The notes beneath the pieces are model-generated. The model was not told where the DNA came from. It saw only the letters and a program-made list of their open reading frames with translations, and searched no databases. Positions 14,862 to 23,411 of a DNA stretch of 54,253 bases are shown here, in pieces. Source of the DNA: SFLA01 sp964485815 (GTDB lineage: Bacteria; Bacillota; Clostridia; Oscillospirales; CAG-382); the NCBI GenBank assembly GCA_964485815.1, contig CAZAJX010000009.1:1-54253 (forward strand), read 5' to 3'. The position numbers and the translations under genes are program-made. Within the stretch, counting starts at the first letter, position 1, and every line of letters starts with the position of its first letter.

Positions 14862-16619
14862 TTATCCTACCGTATCGTCGTATGCGTATTCGTTGTATTC
14901 CTGCACCAATTTGTTCCAGGTCTGCTCTCCCACGATACCGTCGGACGTAAGACCGAAATAAGTCTGGAACAGACGAACAGCGCTTTCCGTTCCGTTGCCG
15001 AAAGTTCCGTCCACACGGATGGTGGTAAAGCCCGGAATTCTTCCGCCGATAGCATTAAGAGCGTTTTGAATATAGATTACGTTTCTGCCGCGGGAGCCGT
15101 TTTTGATAAGGTATCCCGGATATTTTCTGTTGGTGGAAAGAGAATTTTCCAGGTCGTAATAATATTTAACTATGGCATTCCAGGTCTGTTCGTCAATATT
15201 TCCCGTAACGGGAAGTCCGTAATACTGCTGAAAGCCCCTTACCGTTCTTTGGGTAGAATAATCGTAAATTCCCGTTATTACCGGCTGGGGCACGGAAAGA
15301 TCACCTAAGGCATCGGAGATAACCAGTAAATAATACTGTATACGCAAGACGTCGGTGCCGCGATCACCGTCGGAAAGATCGCGGGGAAACGAATCGTTTT
15401 CTATTCGCTCACCCTCGCTGTTTAACTCCGCAAGCTTTTTCACCGCATTGTATACATACAAAATCCGATACCAGGTTTCTCTGTCAACGATCCCCGTTTG
15501 ATTTAAACCGAAAACCCGTTGGAATGTACGGACAGAGGCTTCCGTGCGGTCACCGTAAAGCCCGTTTGCTTTTAAAATAAAGGGGATCTGAGGATAGTTA
15601 ATTGCGATACGGTCAAGACGGCGCTGAAGAGTTGCTACGGATGCGTTGGTATCTCCGGGACGGAGATCACCCGCAAAGGATTCGGGTACGCTTTCAGCGA
15701 CTGCCGCTTCGGCAATAAAGGTATCGTCGCCGTAATAGTACTGAAGTATTCCCAAGGGATCGTACCCCCGCCTTGCAAGAGTTACTGTTCCCCATTGACT
15801 CATTCCCGCACAAGTTACCGTGGAGCCATCACAGTATTCGGTAAAAAGCGGCTCCACCGTCCCCTCACGGGCAAGATAATTTGTAAAAAGCTCATCCACT
15901 ATATCCGAAATGTTTTCGAAAATACTTCTGTCCCGCACAAACGCCTGGTCGTATGCGGTGGACGAGGTTATATCAAAATTATACCCTTGGGAACGGTACC
16001 ATTCGGTATAGATGCGGTTTAAAGCGAGAGATACCTGGGCAATAATATTTGCACGTAGAGAGGAATTCGGCCAAGTGGGATATATCTCGCTGGAAGCCAC
16101 GTTTTTGATATAATCGATAAAGGGTACTGTTACGTTTTCAGCGTTTGAATTGGGAGTCCCCAAATGAACGGTAATGGTTTCGGGGACAACGGGATACCTT
16201 ATTTCAGGCTGATAAGTTGCGGCGGTCACCGACTGATTTGCGGTCATTCCCCCGATATACCGTTCGTGCTCGGGAATTACAGTGCGTTTTTCGCTCATTT
16301 CGGGAAATTCCTCGGGCGTGGGCATTTCTATATCGTGGACCGTAACTGAATCGGGAAAGATCTGCTCGCCCAAAACGGTGATAGGCACGTACCCCTCTGC
16401 GGTGATACGCACGCTGAAAACCGAATACGGTCTTAAGGGCGAAGACGGATCATACCCCGCTTCCCTCGGTGGTGTGGGCAGGGTAAAGCGAGCTTCCCCC
16501 ATAGAATCCGTGCGCCCCGTATACGCACGGTTATCTCCGATAACAGCTACGGTTGCCCCAGAGATGGGATCGCCGGAACTGTTGTGTATCTTAAGCAGTA
16601 ATTCTCCGGTAGTTGCCAT
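14862..16619 (-). CDS. SpoIID/LytB-like protein with three peptidoglycan-binding repeats
   Basis: The ATG at 16619 follows AAAGGAGG; an upstream in-frame ATG at 16643 is not needed. The 585-residue protein starts with a carboxypeptidase-regulatory/prealbumin-like beta domain (about 3-100). A SpoIID/LytB-like region follows (about 150-305; SSEIYPTW, LRANIIAQVSLALNRI, CAGMSQWG, GILQYYYGDD). Then come three PG_binding_1 repeats (about 325-395, 410-485 and 505-575), each with the LQxxL...G.YG..TE..VR.FQ...G pattern. No signal peptide is visible. SpoIID proteins remodel peptidoglycan during engulfment; this combination points to wall or spore-envelope work, by inference. Confidence 0.82.
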   Translation of the reverse strand: MATTGELLLKIHNSSGDPISGATVAVIGDNRAYTGRTDSMGEARFTLPTPPREAGYDPSSPLRPYSVFSVRITAEGYVPITVLGEQIFPDSVTVHDIEMPTPEEFPEMSEKRTVIPEHERYIGGMTANQSVTAATYQPEIRYPVVPETITVHLGTPNSNAENVTVPFIDYIKNVASSEIYPTWPNSSLRANIIAQVSLALNRIYTEWYRSQGYNFDITSSTAYDQAFVRDRSIFENISDIVDELFTNYLAREGTVEPLFTEYCDGSTVTCAGMSQWGTVTLARRGYDPLGILQYYYGDDTFIAEAAVAESVPESFAGDLRPGDTNASVATLQRRLDRIAINYPQIPFILKANGLYGDRTEASVRTFQRVFGLNQTGIVDRETWYRILYVYNAVKKLAELNSEGERIENDSFPRDLSDGDRGTDVLRIQYYLLVISDALGDLSVPQPVITGIYDYSTQRTVRGFQQYYGLPVTGNIDEQTWNAIVKYYYDLENSLSTNRKYPGYLIKNGSRGRNVIYIQNALNAIGGRIPGFTTIRVDGTFGNGTESAVRLFQTYFGLTSDGIVGEQTWNKLVQEYNEYAYDDTVG

Positions 16620-16680
16620 ATAAAAACCTCCTTTTATAAGCATTTTATTTATGTTTTTTTGTTTTTGTGAAGCAATAGTA

Positions 16681-16710
16681 TTGACAAAAAGCGCTATGTT
16701 TTGATATAAT
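16681..16710 (+). promoter_or_regulatory. Strong sigma-A promoter for typA
   Basis: Perfect TTGACA (16681-16686), an 18-base spacer and perfect TATAAT (16705-16710). The start site is expected near 16717. Confidence 0.85.
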
Positions 16711-16752
16711 GATTCGGTTATGTTTGAATATTACAGAAAAGAAGGTCATATT

Positions 16753-18573
16753 TTGGTAAGAAACGATCTGAGAAACATTGCAATTATCGCTCACGTTGAC
16801 CACGGTAAGACAACTATGGTTGACGAAATGCTCAAATTCGGCGGCTTGTTCCGTGATAATCAGGAGCTGCAGGAGCGTATGATGGATAACAACGCGCTGG
16901 AACGTGAGCGCGGTATTACCATTCTTGCAAAGAACACGTCTACCTACTACAAGGACGTGAAGATTAATATTATAGATACCCCCGGCCACGCGGATTTCGG
17001 CGGCGAGGTTGAGCGTATACTTAAAATGGTTGACGGCGTGCTTTTGCTGGTTGACGCGGCAGAAGGCCCTATGCCCCAGACCAGATTCGTTTTGCAGAAA
17101 GCTATTGAGCTTAACCACAAGATTATCGTGGTTATTAACAAGATCGACAGACCCGATGCCCGTGTTTACGAAGTGCCCGATGAAGTGCTTGAGCTGCTTC
17201 TCGACCTTAACGCTTCTTCCGAGCAGTTGGATTCTCCCGTAGTATTCTGCTCCGGCAGAGCAGGCATCGCTTCTATGTCCCCCGACCATCCGGGTACAGA
17301 CCTCGCTCCCCTCTTTGATTGCATTTTAGAGCATATTCCCGCTCCCGAGGGAGATGCAGAGGGCGAAACACAAATGCTCATTTCCGCCGTTGACTACAAC
17401 GATTACGTTGGTAAGATCGGTATCGGCAGAATTGAAAGAGGCAACCTTAAATTAAAGCAGGAAGTTATGCTGTGCGATTATCACGACGCAGGTCTTAAAA
17501 AGAAAAGCAGAATTTCCGCTATGTACCAGATCGATGGTCTTGTGCGCGTTCCCGCAGAAACCGCAACGGTTGGCGATATAGTTTGTATTTCCGGTATAGA
17601 GGATATAAATATCGGTAACACCATTTGCTCCAACATCGGTGCGGATCCCCTTCCCTTTGTAAAGATCGGTGAGCCCACTATGGAGATGACGTTCTCTGTC
17701 AACAATTCTCCTTTCGCGGGAAGAGAAGGTAAATACGTTACCACCAGACATATACGCGATTACCTCTTTAAAGAGGCTATGAAAGATATGTCGTTAAAGG
17801 TCTGCGAAACCGATTCCGCAGACAGCTACAACGTGCGCGGCAGAGGTGAAATGCACCTTTCCATCCTTATGGAAAATATGCGCAGAGCAGGCTTTGAGTT
17901 TATGGTATCCACTCCCCGTATTATTTACAAGGAGATCGACGGCGTGCTGTGCGAGCCTATTGACAGATGCGTTATCGACGTACCTCAGGGCTGTGTGAGC
18001 GTTATTATGGAAAAGATGGGTTACCGCAAGGGTGAGCTTTGCGAAATGCGTCCCGTAGGCGACAGAATGCATCTGGAGTTTATGATACCTACCAGAGGAC
18101 TCTTCGGCTACAAGACGGAGTTCCTTACCGATACCCGCGGCGAAGGTATACTCAGCGCGGTATTTGCAGAGTATCAGCCCGAAAAAGGCGAGGTTACCAA
18201 GAGATTTACCGGTTCCCTTATCGCATACGAGCAGGGCGTTGCCACCAGCTACGGTATATTCAACGCACAGGACAGAGGTCCTATGTTCTGCGATCCCGGT
18301 GATGAAGTCTACGCAGGTCAGGTTGTAGGTATTTCCTCCAAGGGCGATGATATCGTGGTTAACGTATGTAAGAAAAAGCATCTTACCGCTATCCGTTCCG
18401 CAGGCGCGGACGAAGCGCTCCGTCTTGTTCCCCCTAAGCATTTCTCTCTGGAAGAAGCTATTGAATTCATCGATGATGACGAGCTGATCGAGATCACTCC
18501 CAAGTCTATAAGACTGAGAAAGAGAATTCTCGATAACTCTCTCCGTATGAAGGAAAAAATGAAGAACAAGTAA
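16753..18573 (+). CDS. typA: Ribosome-associated GTPase TypA/BipA
   Basis: TypA is a translational GTPase related to EF-G that binds ribosomes under stress and aids assembly. The start is placed at TTG 16753, with AGAAGG about 8 bases upstream; it gives the usual N-terminus (RNDLRNIAIIAHVDHGKTT) and 606 residues. The in-frame ATG at 16720 would be almost leaderless given the promoter. Motifs: P-loop AHVDHGKTT, switch II DTPGHADFGGEVER, NKID, and the family's C-terminal domain ending in RLRKRILDNSLRMK. Followed by a terminator. Confidence 0.95.
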   Translation: MVRNDLRNIAIIAHVDHGKTTMVDEMLKFGGLFRDNQELQERMMDNNALERERGITILAKNTSTYYKDVKINIIDTPGHADFGGEVERILKMVDGVLLLVDAAEGPMPQTRFVLQKAIELNHKIIVVINKIDRPDARVYEVPDEVLELLLDLNASSEQLDSPVVFCSGRAGIASMSPDHPGTDLAPLFDCILEHIPAPEGDAEGETQMLISAVDYNDYVGKIGIGRIERGNLKLKQEVMLCDYHDAGLKKKSRISAMYQIDGLVRVPAETATVGDIVCISGIEDINIGNTICSNIGADPLPFVKIGEPTMEMTFSVNNSPFAGREGKYVTTRHIRDYLFKEAMKDMSLKVCETDSADSYNVRGRGEMHLSILMENMRRAGFEFMVSTPRIIYKEIDGVLCEPIDRCVIDVPQGCVSVIMEKMGYRKGELCEMRPVGDRMHLEFMIPTRGLFGYKTEFLTDTRGEGILSAVFAEYQPEKGEVTKRFTGSLIAYEQGVATSYGIFNAQDRGPMFCDPGDEVYAGQVVGISSKGDDIVVNVCKKKHLTAIRSAGADEALRLVPPKHFSLEEAIEFIDDDELIEITPKSIRLRKRILDNSLRMKEKMKNK

Positions 18574-18604
18574 AAGCACCCCGAAAAAAGCACACTACAA
18601 AAAT

Positions 18605-18641
18605 ATCCGCAGAAGTTATAATTTCTGCGGATTTTATTTTT
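18605..18641 (+). terminator. Rho-independent terminator after typA
   Basis: ATCCGCAGAA, loop, TTTCTGCGGAT, then TTTATTTTTT. Confidence 0.88.
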
Positions 18642-18657
18642 TAAAAGAATTTAAGTG

Positions 18658-18686
18658 TTGACAAGTGAAAATAAATGTGCTATATT
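18658..18686 (+). promoter_or_regulatory. Strong sigma-A promoter for the leader/phosphorylase operon
   Basis: TTGACA (18658-18663), a 17-base spacer and TATATT (18681-18686), directly after the typA terminator. Confidence 0.82.
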
Positions 18687-18714
18687 AAGTAAAATTTTTA
18701 AAAGGAGAGCGACA

Positions 18715-18825
18715 ATGAACATTTACACTCTTAACGTAAAAGTGAATATGGATCTTATGTCCGTGGCAGGTCTTGATGATATGCTGTATACGGGCTTACA
18801 TTGTCGTACTCAAAATTCCTTATAA
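18715..18825 (+). CDS. 36-residue leader ORF
   Basis: ATG at 18715, with AAGGAGAG (18701-18708) ideally placed before it; stop TAA at 18823-18825. The product starts MNIYTLNVKVNMDLMSVAG and ends in CRTQNSL. It has no run of one amino acid, so a classical amino-acid attenuation peptide is not obvious. The 3' third of the ORF (18793-18803) can pair with the first arm of the downstream terminator hairpin, which fits a regulatory leader peptide. It could also be the remnant of a truncated gene. Confidence 0.55.
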   Translation: MNIYTLNVKVNMDLMSVAGLDDMLYTGLHCRTQNSL

Positions 18826-18894
18826 TTTTTTATTATAGAATTATTTTGTACTATCTGCAGTGTAAGTCGTAAAAGCGATTTACACTGCTTTTTT
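18793..18894 (+). promoter_or_regulatory. Putative attenuator: antiterminator/terminator before the nucleoside phosphorylase
   Basis: The terminator is a 13-bp stem, GCAGTGTAAGTCG (18857-18869) with CGATTTACACTGC (18876-18888), followed by TTTTTT. Its 5' arm (18858-18868) can instead pair over 11 positions, two of them G-U, with GGCTTACATTG at 18793-18803 inside the leader ORF. The hairpin lies between the promoter and the next gene, so readthrough is needed for expression from this promoter. Confidence 0.55.
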
Positions 18895-18914
18895 ATCTTT
18901 GGAGGAGCAACACT

Positions 18915-19679
18915 ATGATTACAAAAAACGAAATACCGATTTTAGAATTTGACACCGAAAAAACCGCGGTAATAATGCCGCGACACGAAAGCCTTGATAT
19001 AACCTTGCCGAAAAGGGCGGTATATGCTTTTTTGTGCGAATATATTGATGAATACGCAAAGAAAGCGGGCGGAAAGCAGGTAGCTCTGTTTGAATCTGCC
19101 ACGAAGGATTACCCCATATACGTAATTAACCACGCAGGCGAGGATATCTGTTTGGTGCAAGCCCCCGTAGGCGCGGCGGCAGCAACGCAAATTCTGGATT
19201 GGCTTATCGGATACGGAGTAGAAAAAATAATATCCGGCGGGTGCTGCGGTGCGCTGAAGAATTATGACGAAGGAGAGTTTTTGATTCCCTGCCGCGCATT
19301 GAGAGATGAAGGAACTTCATATCACTATGCGCCGCCTTCGAGGTTCATTGAACTTGATAAAGTCGCCGTGGAAGCTATTGAAAGCACTATGCGTGAACAG
19401 AAACTAAAATACGAAAAGGTTACCACTTGGTCAACGGACGGTTTTTACCGCGAAACAAAGGAAATGGTGAAATACCGAAAAGAGGAAGGCTGTACGGTGG
19501 TGGAAATGGAATGTTCTGCCCTTGCCGCCTGCGCAAAAATGAGAAACGCCATATTCGGACAAATCTTATATACTGCCGACACCTTGGCAAACCTTGATAA
19601 TTACGATGCGAGAAATTGGGGACAAAACGCAAAGGAATATGCCCTCAAGCTGTGCCTTGATGCCGTATTGAAACTGTGA
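18915..19679 (+). CDS. Nucleoside phosphorylase (uridine/purine type, PNP-UDP family)
   Basis: The 254-residue protein (AGGAG just upstream at 18902-18906) belongs to the trimeric/hexameric nucleoside phosphorylase family, which splits nucleosides with phosphate into base and ribose-1-phosphate. The glycine-rich SGGCCG motif (about 110-115) and the substrate-binding VEMECSALAA (about 196-205) are present. Specificity, uridine or purine, cannot be read. Expression probably depends on the leader attenuator. The next gene starts 10 bases after its stop. Confidence 0.88.
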   Translation: MITKNEIPILEFDTEKTAVIMPRHESLDITLPKRAVYAFLCEYIDEYAKKAGGKQVALFESATKDYPIYVINHAGEDICLVQAPVGAAAATQILDWLIGYGVEKIISGGCCGALKNYDEGEFLIPCRALRDEGTSYHYAPPSRFIELDKVAVEAIESTMREQKLKYEKVTTWSTDGFYRETKEMVKYRKEEGCTVVEMECSALAACAKMRNAIFGQILYTADTLANLDNYDARNWGQNAKEYALKLCLDAVLKL

Positions 19680-19689
19680 GGTAATAAAA

Positions 19690-20508
19690 ATGTTTAAAAA
19701 TATAGATAAAAACAACGGTATATTTAAAAGCGATACTTACAGAAAGGATATTGTCCCCTTTCAGCTTCTTGAGCTTATAAAAGAAAGCCCAATAATGCTT
19801 GTATCCGATGAAAAGAGCTTTATTATCGGTGCATCGCACCCCGGAATGCCGGTGTGGGTGTGGACTTCGGACGAAATCGATAAAGGCACGAAAACAGAGT
19901 TGGCGCGGTATTTTTACGAATGTTTTGAAAAAGACAGACAAAAGCTCTCCTTCGTTGCAAAGCCTGAAACTGCAAAGATCCTGGCAGAGCCTTTTATAAA
20001 AGGGAAAAGCCCGAAGGTTTCCGTGGTTAATATGCAGAGCTACAAAAACGAAAGGGTTATTTCCGCGAAAAACAAAGACGTGGTTATCGAAGCGCCTACG
20101 GAAAGGGACGTTTTGTCGATTGCCGAGCTTTTACGGTGTTTCAGCTTGGAATGTTACGGTAAAGCATCCGATAATGCAGAAGAATATATAAACGGAGCTA
20201 AAAAAGCCGTAAACGACCCATACTGCCGTGTGATAAAAGAAGACGGTAAGATAGTGGCGATGGCGAGAAGCTCAAGAGAAAATGAGAAATTCGTGGCGAT
20301 AAACGGTGTGTATACTGCGCCCGAACACAGAAAGAAAGGATATGCTTCGGCAATAGTTGCACATATAAGCAACCTTATACTGCAAAACGGAAAAACGCCT
20401 GCTTTGTATACCGATCTTTCAAACCCGTCTTCCAACACGGCGTATAAAAATATCGGCTTTACAGAACAAGCGCCTATAGACCAGATTTATTTAGATTGGA
20501 GCAAATAA
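19690..20508 (+). CDS. GNAT-family acetyltransferase, two-domain
   Basis: The 272-residue protein has an N-terminal GNAT-like half (about 1-120, degenerate) and a C-terminal GNAT domain (about 128-270) with the acetyl-CoA loop HRKKGYASAIV and the C-terminal beta-bulge SNTAYKNIGF. It transfers acetyl from acetyl-CoA to an unknown amine. It sits between the phosphorylase and a second GNAT gene. Confidence 0.8.
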   Translation: MFKNIDKNNGIFKSDTYRKDIVPFQLLELIKESPIMLVSDEKSFIIGASHPGMPVWVWTSDEIDKGTKTELARYFYECFEKDRQKLSFVAKPETAKILAEPFIKGKSPKVSVVNMQSYKNERVISAKNKDVVIEAPTERDVLSIAELLRCFSLECYGKASDNAEEYINGAKKAVNDPYCRVIKEDGKIVAMARSSRENEKFVAINGVYTAPEHRKKGYASAIVAHISNLILQNGKTPALYTDLSNPSSNTAYKNIGFTEQAPIDQIYLDWSK

Positions 20509-20510
20509 AA

Positions 20511-21056
20511 ATGAACCCGCAAATTGATATCAGCAACATAAAAATAGAAACCCAAAGGCTTATACTGCGACCTTGGGAATATACGGATCTTGATGATTTT
20601 TACGAATATGCAAGTGTGGACGGAGTCGGTCAGCGCGCAGGCTGGCTCCCCCACGAGAACAAGGAACAATCAAGGCAGATACTTGAAAAATTCATACAAA
20701 ACAAAAAGACGTTCGCCATTGAATATAATAAAAAAGCAATTGGTTCTTTGGGAATAGAGTTTTACCGCGAGGATGATTTCCCCGAGCTTGCCTCCCTTAG
20801 AGGCAGAGAGCTTGGCTACGTTCTTTCAAAGGAATACTGGGGTATGGGACTTATGCCCGAAGCCGTAAAAGCGGTAATAGACTATCTGTTTGAAAAAGAA
20901 AAGCTTGATTTTATCATTATAAGCTATTATGAATGGAACGGGCAGTCTGCCCGCGTTACCGAAAAATGCGGTCTTAAGCCTATAAAAAACACCGTTCACG
21001 AAACACGCTTCGGCACGAAAGAGCCCACGGTATGTACTATAATTTATAATAAATAA
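20511..21056 (+). CDS. GNAT-family acetyltransferase (RimJ/RimL type)
   Basis: The ATG at 20511 is chosen, with GGAG (20498-20501) upstream within the preceding gene's end; it gives 181 residues. Features typical of RimJ/RimL-like enzymes: IETQRLILRPWEYTDLDDFYEYA at the N-terminus, ELGYVLSKEYWGMGLMPEAVKAVIDY carrying the CoA loop, and ARVTEKCGL. It acetylates an N-terminal amine or a small molecule; substrate unknown. Terminator follows. Confidence 0.85.
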   Translation: MNPQIDISNIKIETQRLILRPWEYTDLDDFYEYASVDGVGQRAGWLPHENKEQSRQILEKFIQNKKTFAIEYNKKAIGSLGIEFYREDDFPELASLRGRELGYVLSKEYWGMGLMPEAVKAVIDYLFEKEKLDFIIISYYEWNGQSARVTEKCGLKPIKNTVHETRFGTKEPTVCTIIYNK

Positions 21057-21059
21057 CTT

Positions 21060-21090
21060 AAAAACGGACTGCTGTATGCAGTCCGTTTTT
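21060..21090. terminator. Bidirectional Rho-independent terminator
   Basis: AAAAACGGACTGC, loop TGTAT, GCAGTCCGTTTTT: a near perfect stem with A run before and T run after, between convergent genes. Confidence 0.9.
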
Positions 21091-21092
21091 AG

Positions 21093-22256
21093 CTATTCAA
21101 TATCGTCGAGGCGGTCTTCCAGATCGTCTATGCGGGATTCAAGGTCTTCTACCATAGATTCGAATTCTTCTATCTTTGCTTCAAGGTTATTGATATACTC
21201 TTCAAATTCGGAGAAATTATTGGGAACGTAGGGCGCGCCCACGCTAAAATTCACATTTGGCACACCTCTTGCATCGGGGCGGACGCCGTATTCTACAAGT
21301 TTATCACGGATATCTGCAGGAAGCGCCTGAAGCTGTAAAGGATTTACTTCGAAATCGAAATTGTATCCGTCAGCCTTCATTTTATCAAGTTCCTCAAGGA
21401 TAAGGCATTTATCCGCTCTTCCCAGATGGGGAGCTATATCCGACCAGGCGCGGAAGGAATGGTCAAAATGTCTGCAATAGCCGATAAAGATCTTTGCGAT
21501 ATTCTCGTAACCGAGAACTCCCCACCAAGCGCCGAAGCAGCCGATACCGTGCTTCACCGCATAATCTATACCGTTTGTAACTACGACCTCGGGCATAATA
21601 TCGGAAACAACGGGCTTAAGGGCATTCCAGTTGCCGTCTTTGCTCACAATGGATTTGAAGATCATATCCACCACTTCAAAATCCTTGGAAAAGGGCAGCA
21701 GAGGAAGCATTGAACCGATACCGCCGGAGGAATAACGGTTTAAAATAAGCTTTGTGATCTCTTCCTGGGGAAGGTATGGAACCAGATCCAGTCTGCCTTT
21801 ATCTGTATCCGTTGCAAAAACCAGCAGTGCTACTTCCCGCAAAATCTCATCATCCGCATATTTAAAAAGAAGCTTTGCGATACCGCTTCCCTTTGAGATA
21901 GCGATCTCGGTTATGGCGGTGGTAAGAGCTTCTTTGCTTAAATAGGGTGCCAATGCGCATACGTCGCCCACAAGAGTTTTATCGGGAAGAGCGTAATATT
22001 CTTGGTCTTTATACTCGTTTTCAGGAGAGGTATCGTTCCCATCGGTGTGCATTGCCGCAACGATATCCTCCGTAGGAACGTTAAGGGCAGAAGAAAGGTC
22101 GGAAAGCTTGGATATTTCGGGCATAGTTTCGCCCCGCTCCCACTTGCTTACCGCTTGGTGTGATACTCCCACCATATCCGCAAGCTGACCTTGGGTTATA
22201 TTCTTTTCACGTCGTTTCCCTACGAGAAACTGCGCAAACTTCTTCATATCAAACAT
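21093..22256 (-). CDS. XRE-family regulator with helical repeats and acidic coiled-coil tail
   Basis: The 387-residue protein has an N-terminal XRE HTH (about 8-65: ITQGQLADMVGVSHQAVSKWERGE), then a middle region of alpha-helical repeats with a recurring pattern (ALAPYLSKEALTTAI, LVPYLPQEEITKLIL, LLPLLPFSKDFEVV) that resembles HEAT/ARM repeats, and a C-terminal heptad tail (EFEEYINNLEAKIEEFESMVEDLESRI) predicted to coil. A smaller relative lies at 53406-54098. It has its own promoter and terminator. Effector unknown. Confidence 0.82.
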   Translation of the reverse strand: MFDMKKFAQFLVGKRREKNITQGQLADMVGVSHQAVSKWERGETMPEISKLSDLSSALNVPTEDIVAAMHTDGNDTSPENEYKDQEYYALPDKTLVGDVCALAPYLSKEALTTAITEIAISKGSGIAKLLFKYADDEILREVALLVFATDTDKGRLDLVPYLPQEEITKLILNRYSSGGIGSMLPLLPFSKDFEVVDMIFKSIVSKDGNWNALKPVVSDIMPEVVVTNGIDYAVKHGIGCFGAWWGVLGYENIAKIFIGYCRHFDHSFRAWSDIAPHLGRADKCLILEELDKMKADGYNFDFEVNPLQLQALPADIRDKLVEYGVRPDARGVPNVNFSVGAPYVPNNFSEFEEYINNLEAKIEEFESMVEDLESRIDDLEDRLDDIE

Positions 22257-22308
22257 AATACATTTTCCTTTCGTTACGTTTTACGCCTGCAAGCTTTCTA
22301 TGTAAAAA

Positions 22309-22336
22309 GCATAGCAAACATTTACAAAAAGGTCAA
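22309..22336 (-). promoter_or_regulatory. Sigma-A promoter for the XRE regulator gene
   Basis: Minus strand: TTGACC (22336-22331), a 16-base spacer and TATGCT (22314-22309), about 53 bases before the ATG. Confidence 0.6.
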
Positions 22337-22368
22337 TAAACCTGTGATAGAATAAGGAAAATTCAGAG

Positions 22369-22396
22369 AAAAAGCGTTGCAACCTACGGTTGCAAC
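22369..22396 (-). terminator. Rho-independent terminator after rlmH
   Basis: On the minus strand GTTGCAACC, loop GTA, GGTTGCAAC, GC and TTTTT. It lies within the gap ahead of the XRE promoter. Confidence 0.8.
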
Positions 22397-22399
22397 AGG

Positions 22400-22840
22400 C
22401 TATTTATGATAGGTTTTTCCTGCGATGATTGTAAATGCGCGGTATATCTGTTCCTCCAGAACGATACGCATAAGTCTGTGAGGAAGTGTCATTTTTGAAA
22501 ATGAAAGGCGGATATCGCAAGCGCGTTTTACGCTTTCGTCCAGACCGCAGGATGAGCCGATAACAAAGCATATCTCCGAAAAATCAAAGCGGGCGTCTTC
22601 GATTACGGAAGCAAACTCTTCGCTGGAAAGCTGTTTTCCCTCTACGCAAAGTGCAATCTTTTTTGCCTTTGCGGGAAGAAGACAAAGTACTTTTTCCGCT
22701 TCTTTTTTTAAGTTTTCTTCTTCCTTTACGAATACTGTTTTGAAATTGCAATATGCGGAAAGGCGTTTTGCATATTCCTTTTCTGCTTGGCGGAAATAAT
22801 CCTCTTTAAAATCGCCAACGTGAATTAAGGTTATATTCAT
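22400..22840 (-). CDS. rlmH: 23S rRNA pseudouridine1915 N3-methyltransferase RlmH
   Basis: The 146-residue SPOUT-class methyltransferase acts on helix 69 of 23S rRNA in the assembled ribosome. The family signatures are present: the N-terminal MNITLIHVGDFKEDYF, CVEGKQLSSEEFA, the SAM-binding FVIGSSCGLDESV and the C-terminal LPHRLMRIVLEEQIYRAF. Its start overlaps the stop of the flavin reductase gene by 4 bases. Last gene of the mnmA-tcdA-reductase-rlmH run. Confidence 0.95.
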   Translation of the reverse strand: MNITLIHVGDFKEDYFRQAEKEYAKRLSAYCNFKTVFVKEEENLKKEAEKVLCLLPAKAKKIALCVEGKQLSSEEFASVIEDARFDFSEICFVIGSSCGLDESVKRACDIRLSFSKMTLPHRLMRIVLEEQIYRAFTIIAGKTYHK

Positions 22841-23406
22841 CTGCGTTTTTTCTTCTTTCTTACTGAAAATCCAAAAGTCCCCACGCTTTTGCCAAGTGCA
22901 AAATAACTGCCGTGGGCGTATGCCAGCAGGTCTGCTTTTTCCAAAGCCAGTCTGCCGCTTTCTTCTATGATCTTTTCGTCCACCGAAACGGAAAGGATGG
23001 TTGCCATAAACATATCGTGACTGCCAAGCTCTATAATTCTATCTACCTTACATTCGATAGACACGGGACATTCTGCGATAGCGGGACAGCCCGAATTCTC
23101 GCTCGCCACGGGGGTTAAGCCCAAATGAGCGAACTTATTTATATCCCTGCCGCTTTTTACACCGCAAAAATCGCACGCCTTTGCCAAAGGGACGGTGGGA
23201 AGGTTTATAACGAAATATCCGTTTTCGGAAATAATGCTGTGAGAATACCGCTCCTTGCGGACGGAAATATATGTTTGCGCGGGGTCGGTGCAGGTAATGC
23301 CCGTCCAGCCCACGGTGAGTATATTTGGTTTTTCCAAAGTTCCGCAGGAGATCATTGTGGGAGGAACGGGGGCAAGAAGGGTACCCGGTTTCCAAACTTT
23401 TTTCAT
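22837..23406 (-). CDS. Flavin reductase family protein
   Basis: The ATG at 23406 with GGAG upstream gives 189 residues. The split-barrel FMN-binding fold is recognisable: PVPPTMISCGT, NILTVGWTGITC, a RYSHSII segment, FVINLPT and the C-terminal GKSVGTFGFSVRK. Such proteins bind FMN and reduce flavin or serve as flavin partners. Many Clostridia encode it without a partner oxygenase. The lysine/arginine-rich end (RKKKKRR) overlaps the rlmH start. Confidence 0.82.
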   Translation of the reverse strand: MKKVWKPGTLLAPVPPTMISCGTLEKPNILTVGWTGITCTDPAQTYISVRKERYSHSIISENGYFVINLPTVPLAKACDFCGVKSGRDINKFAHLGLTPVASENSGCPAIAECPVSIECKVDRIIELGSHDMFMATILSVSVDEKIIEESGRLALEKADLLAYAHGSYFALGKSVGTFGFSVRKKKKRR

Positions 23407-23411
23407 ATTGT

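Noticed and set aside
16620..16680. Promoter for the SpoIID-like gene on the minus strand
   Set aside because: Only weak matches (TTGCTT/ATAAAT); not good enough to report as a feature.
16720..16752. ATG at 16720 as the typA start
   Set aside because: It lies about 9 bases after the -10 box, leaving almost no leader, whereas the TTG at 16753 has AGAAGG in place and gives the usual TypA N-terminus.
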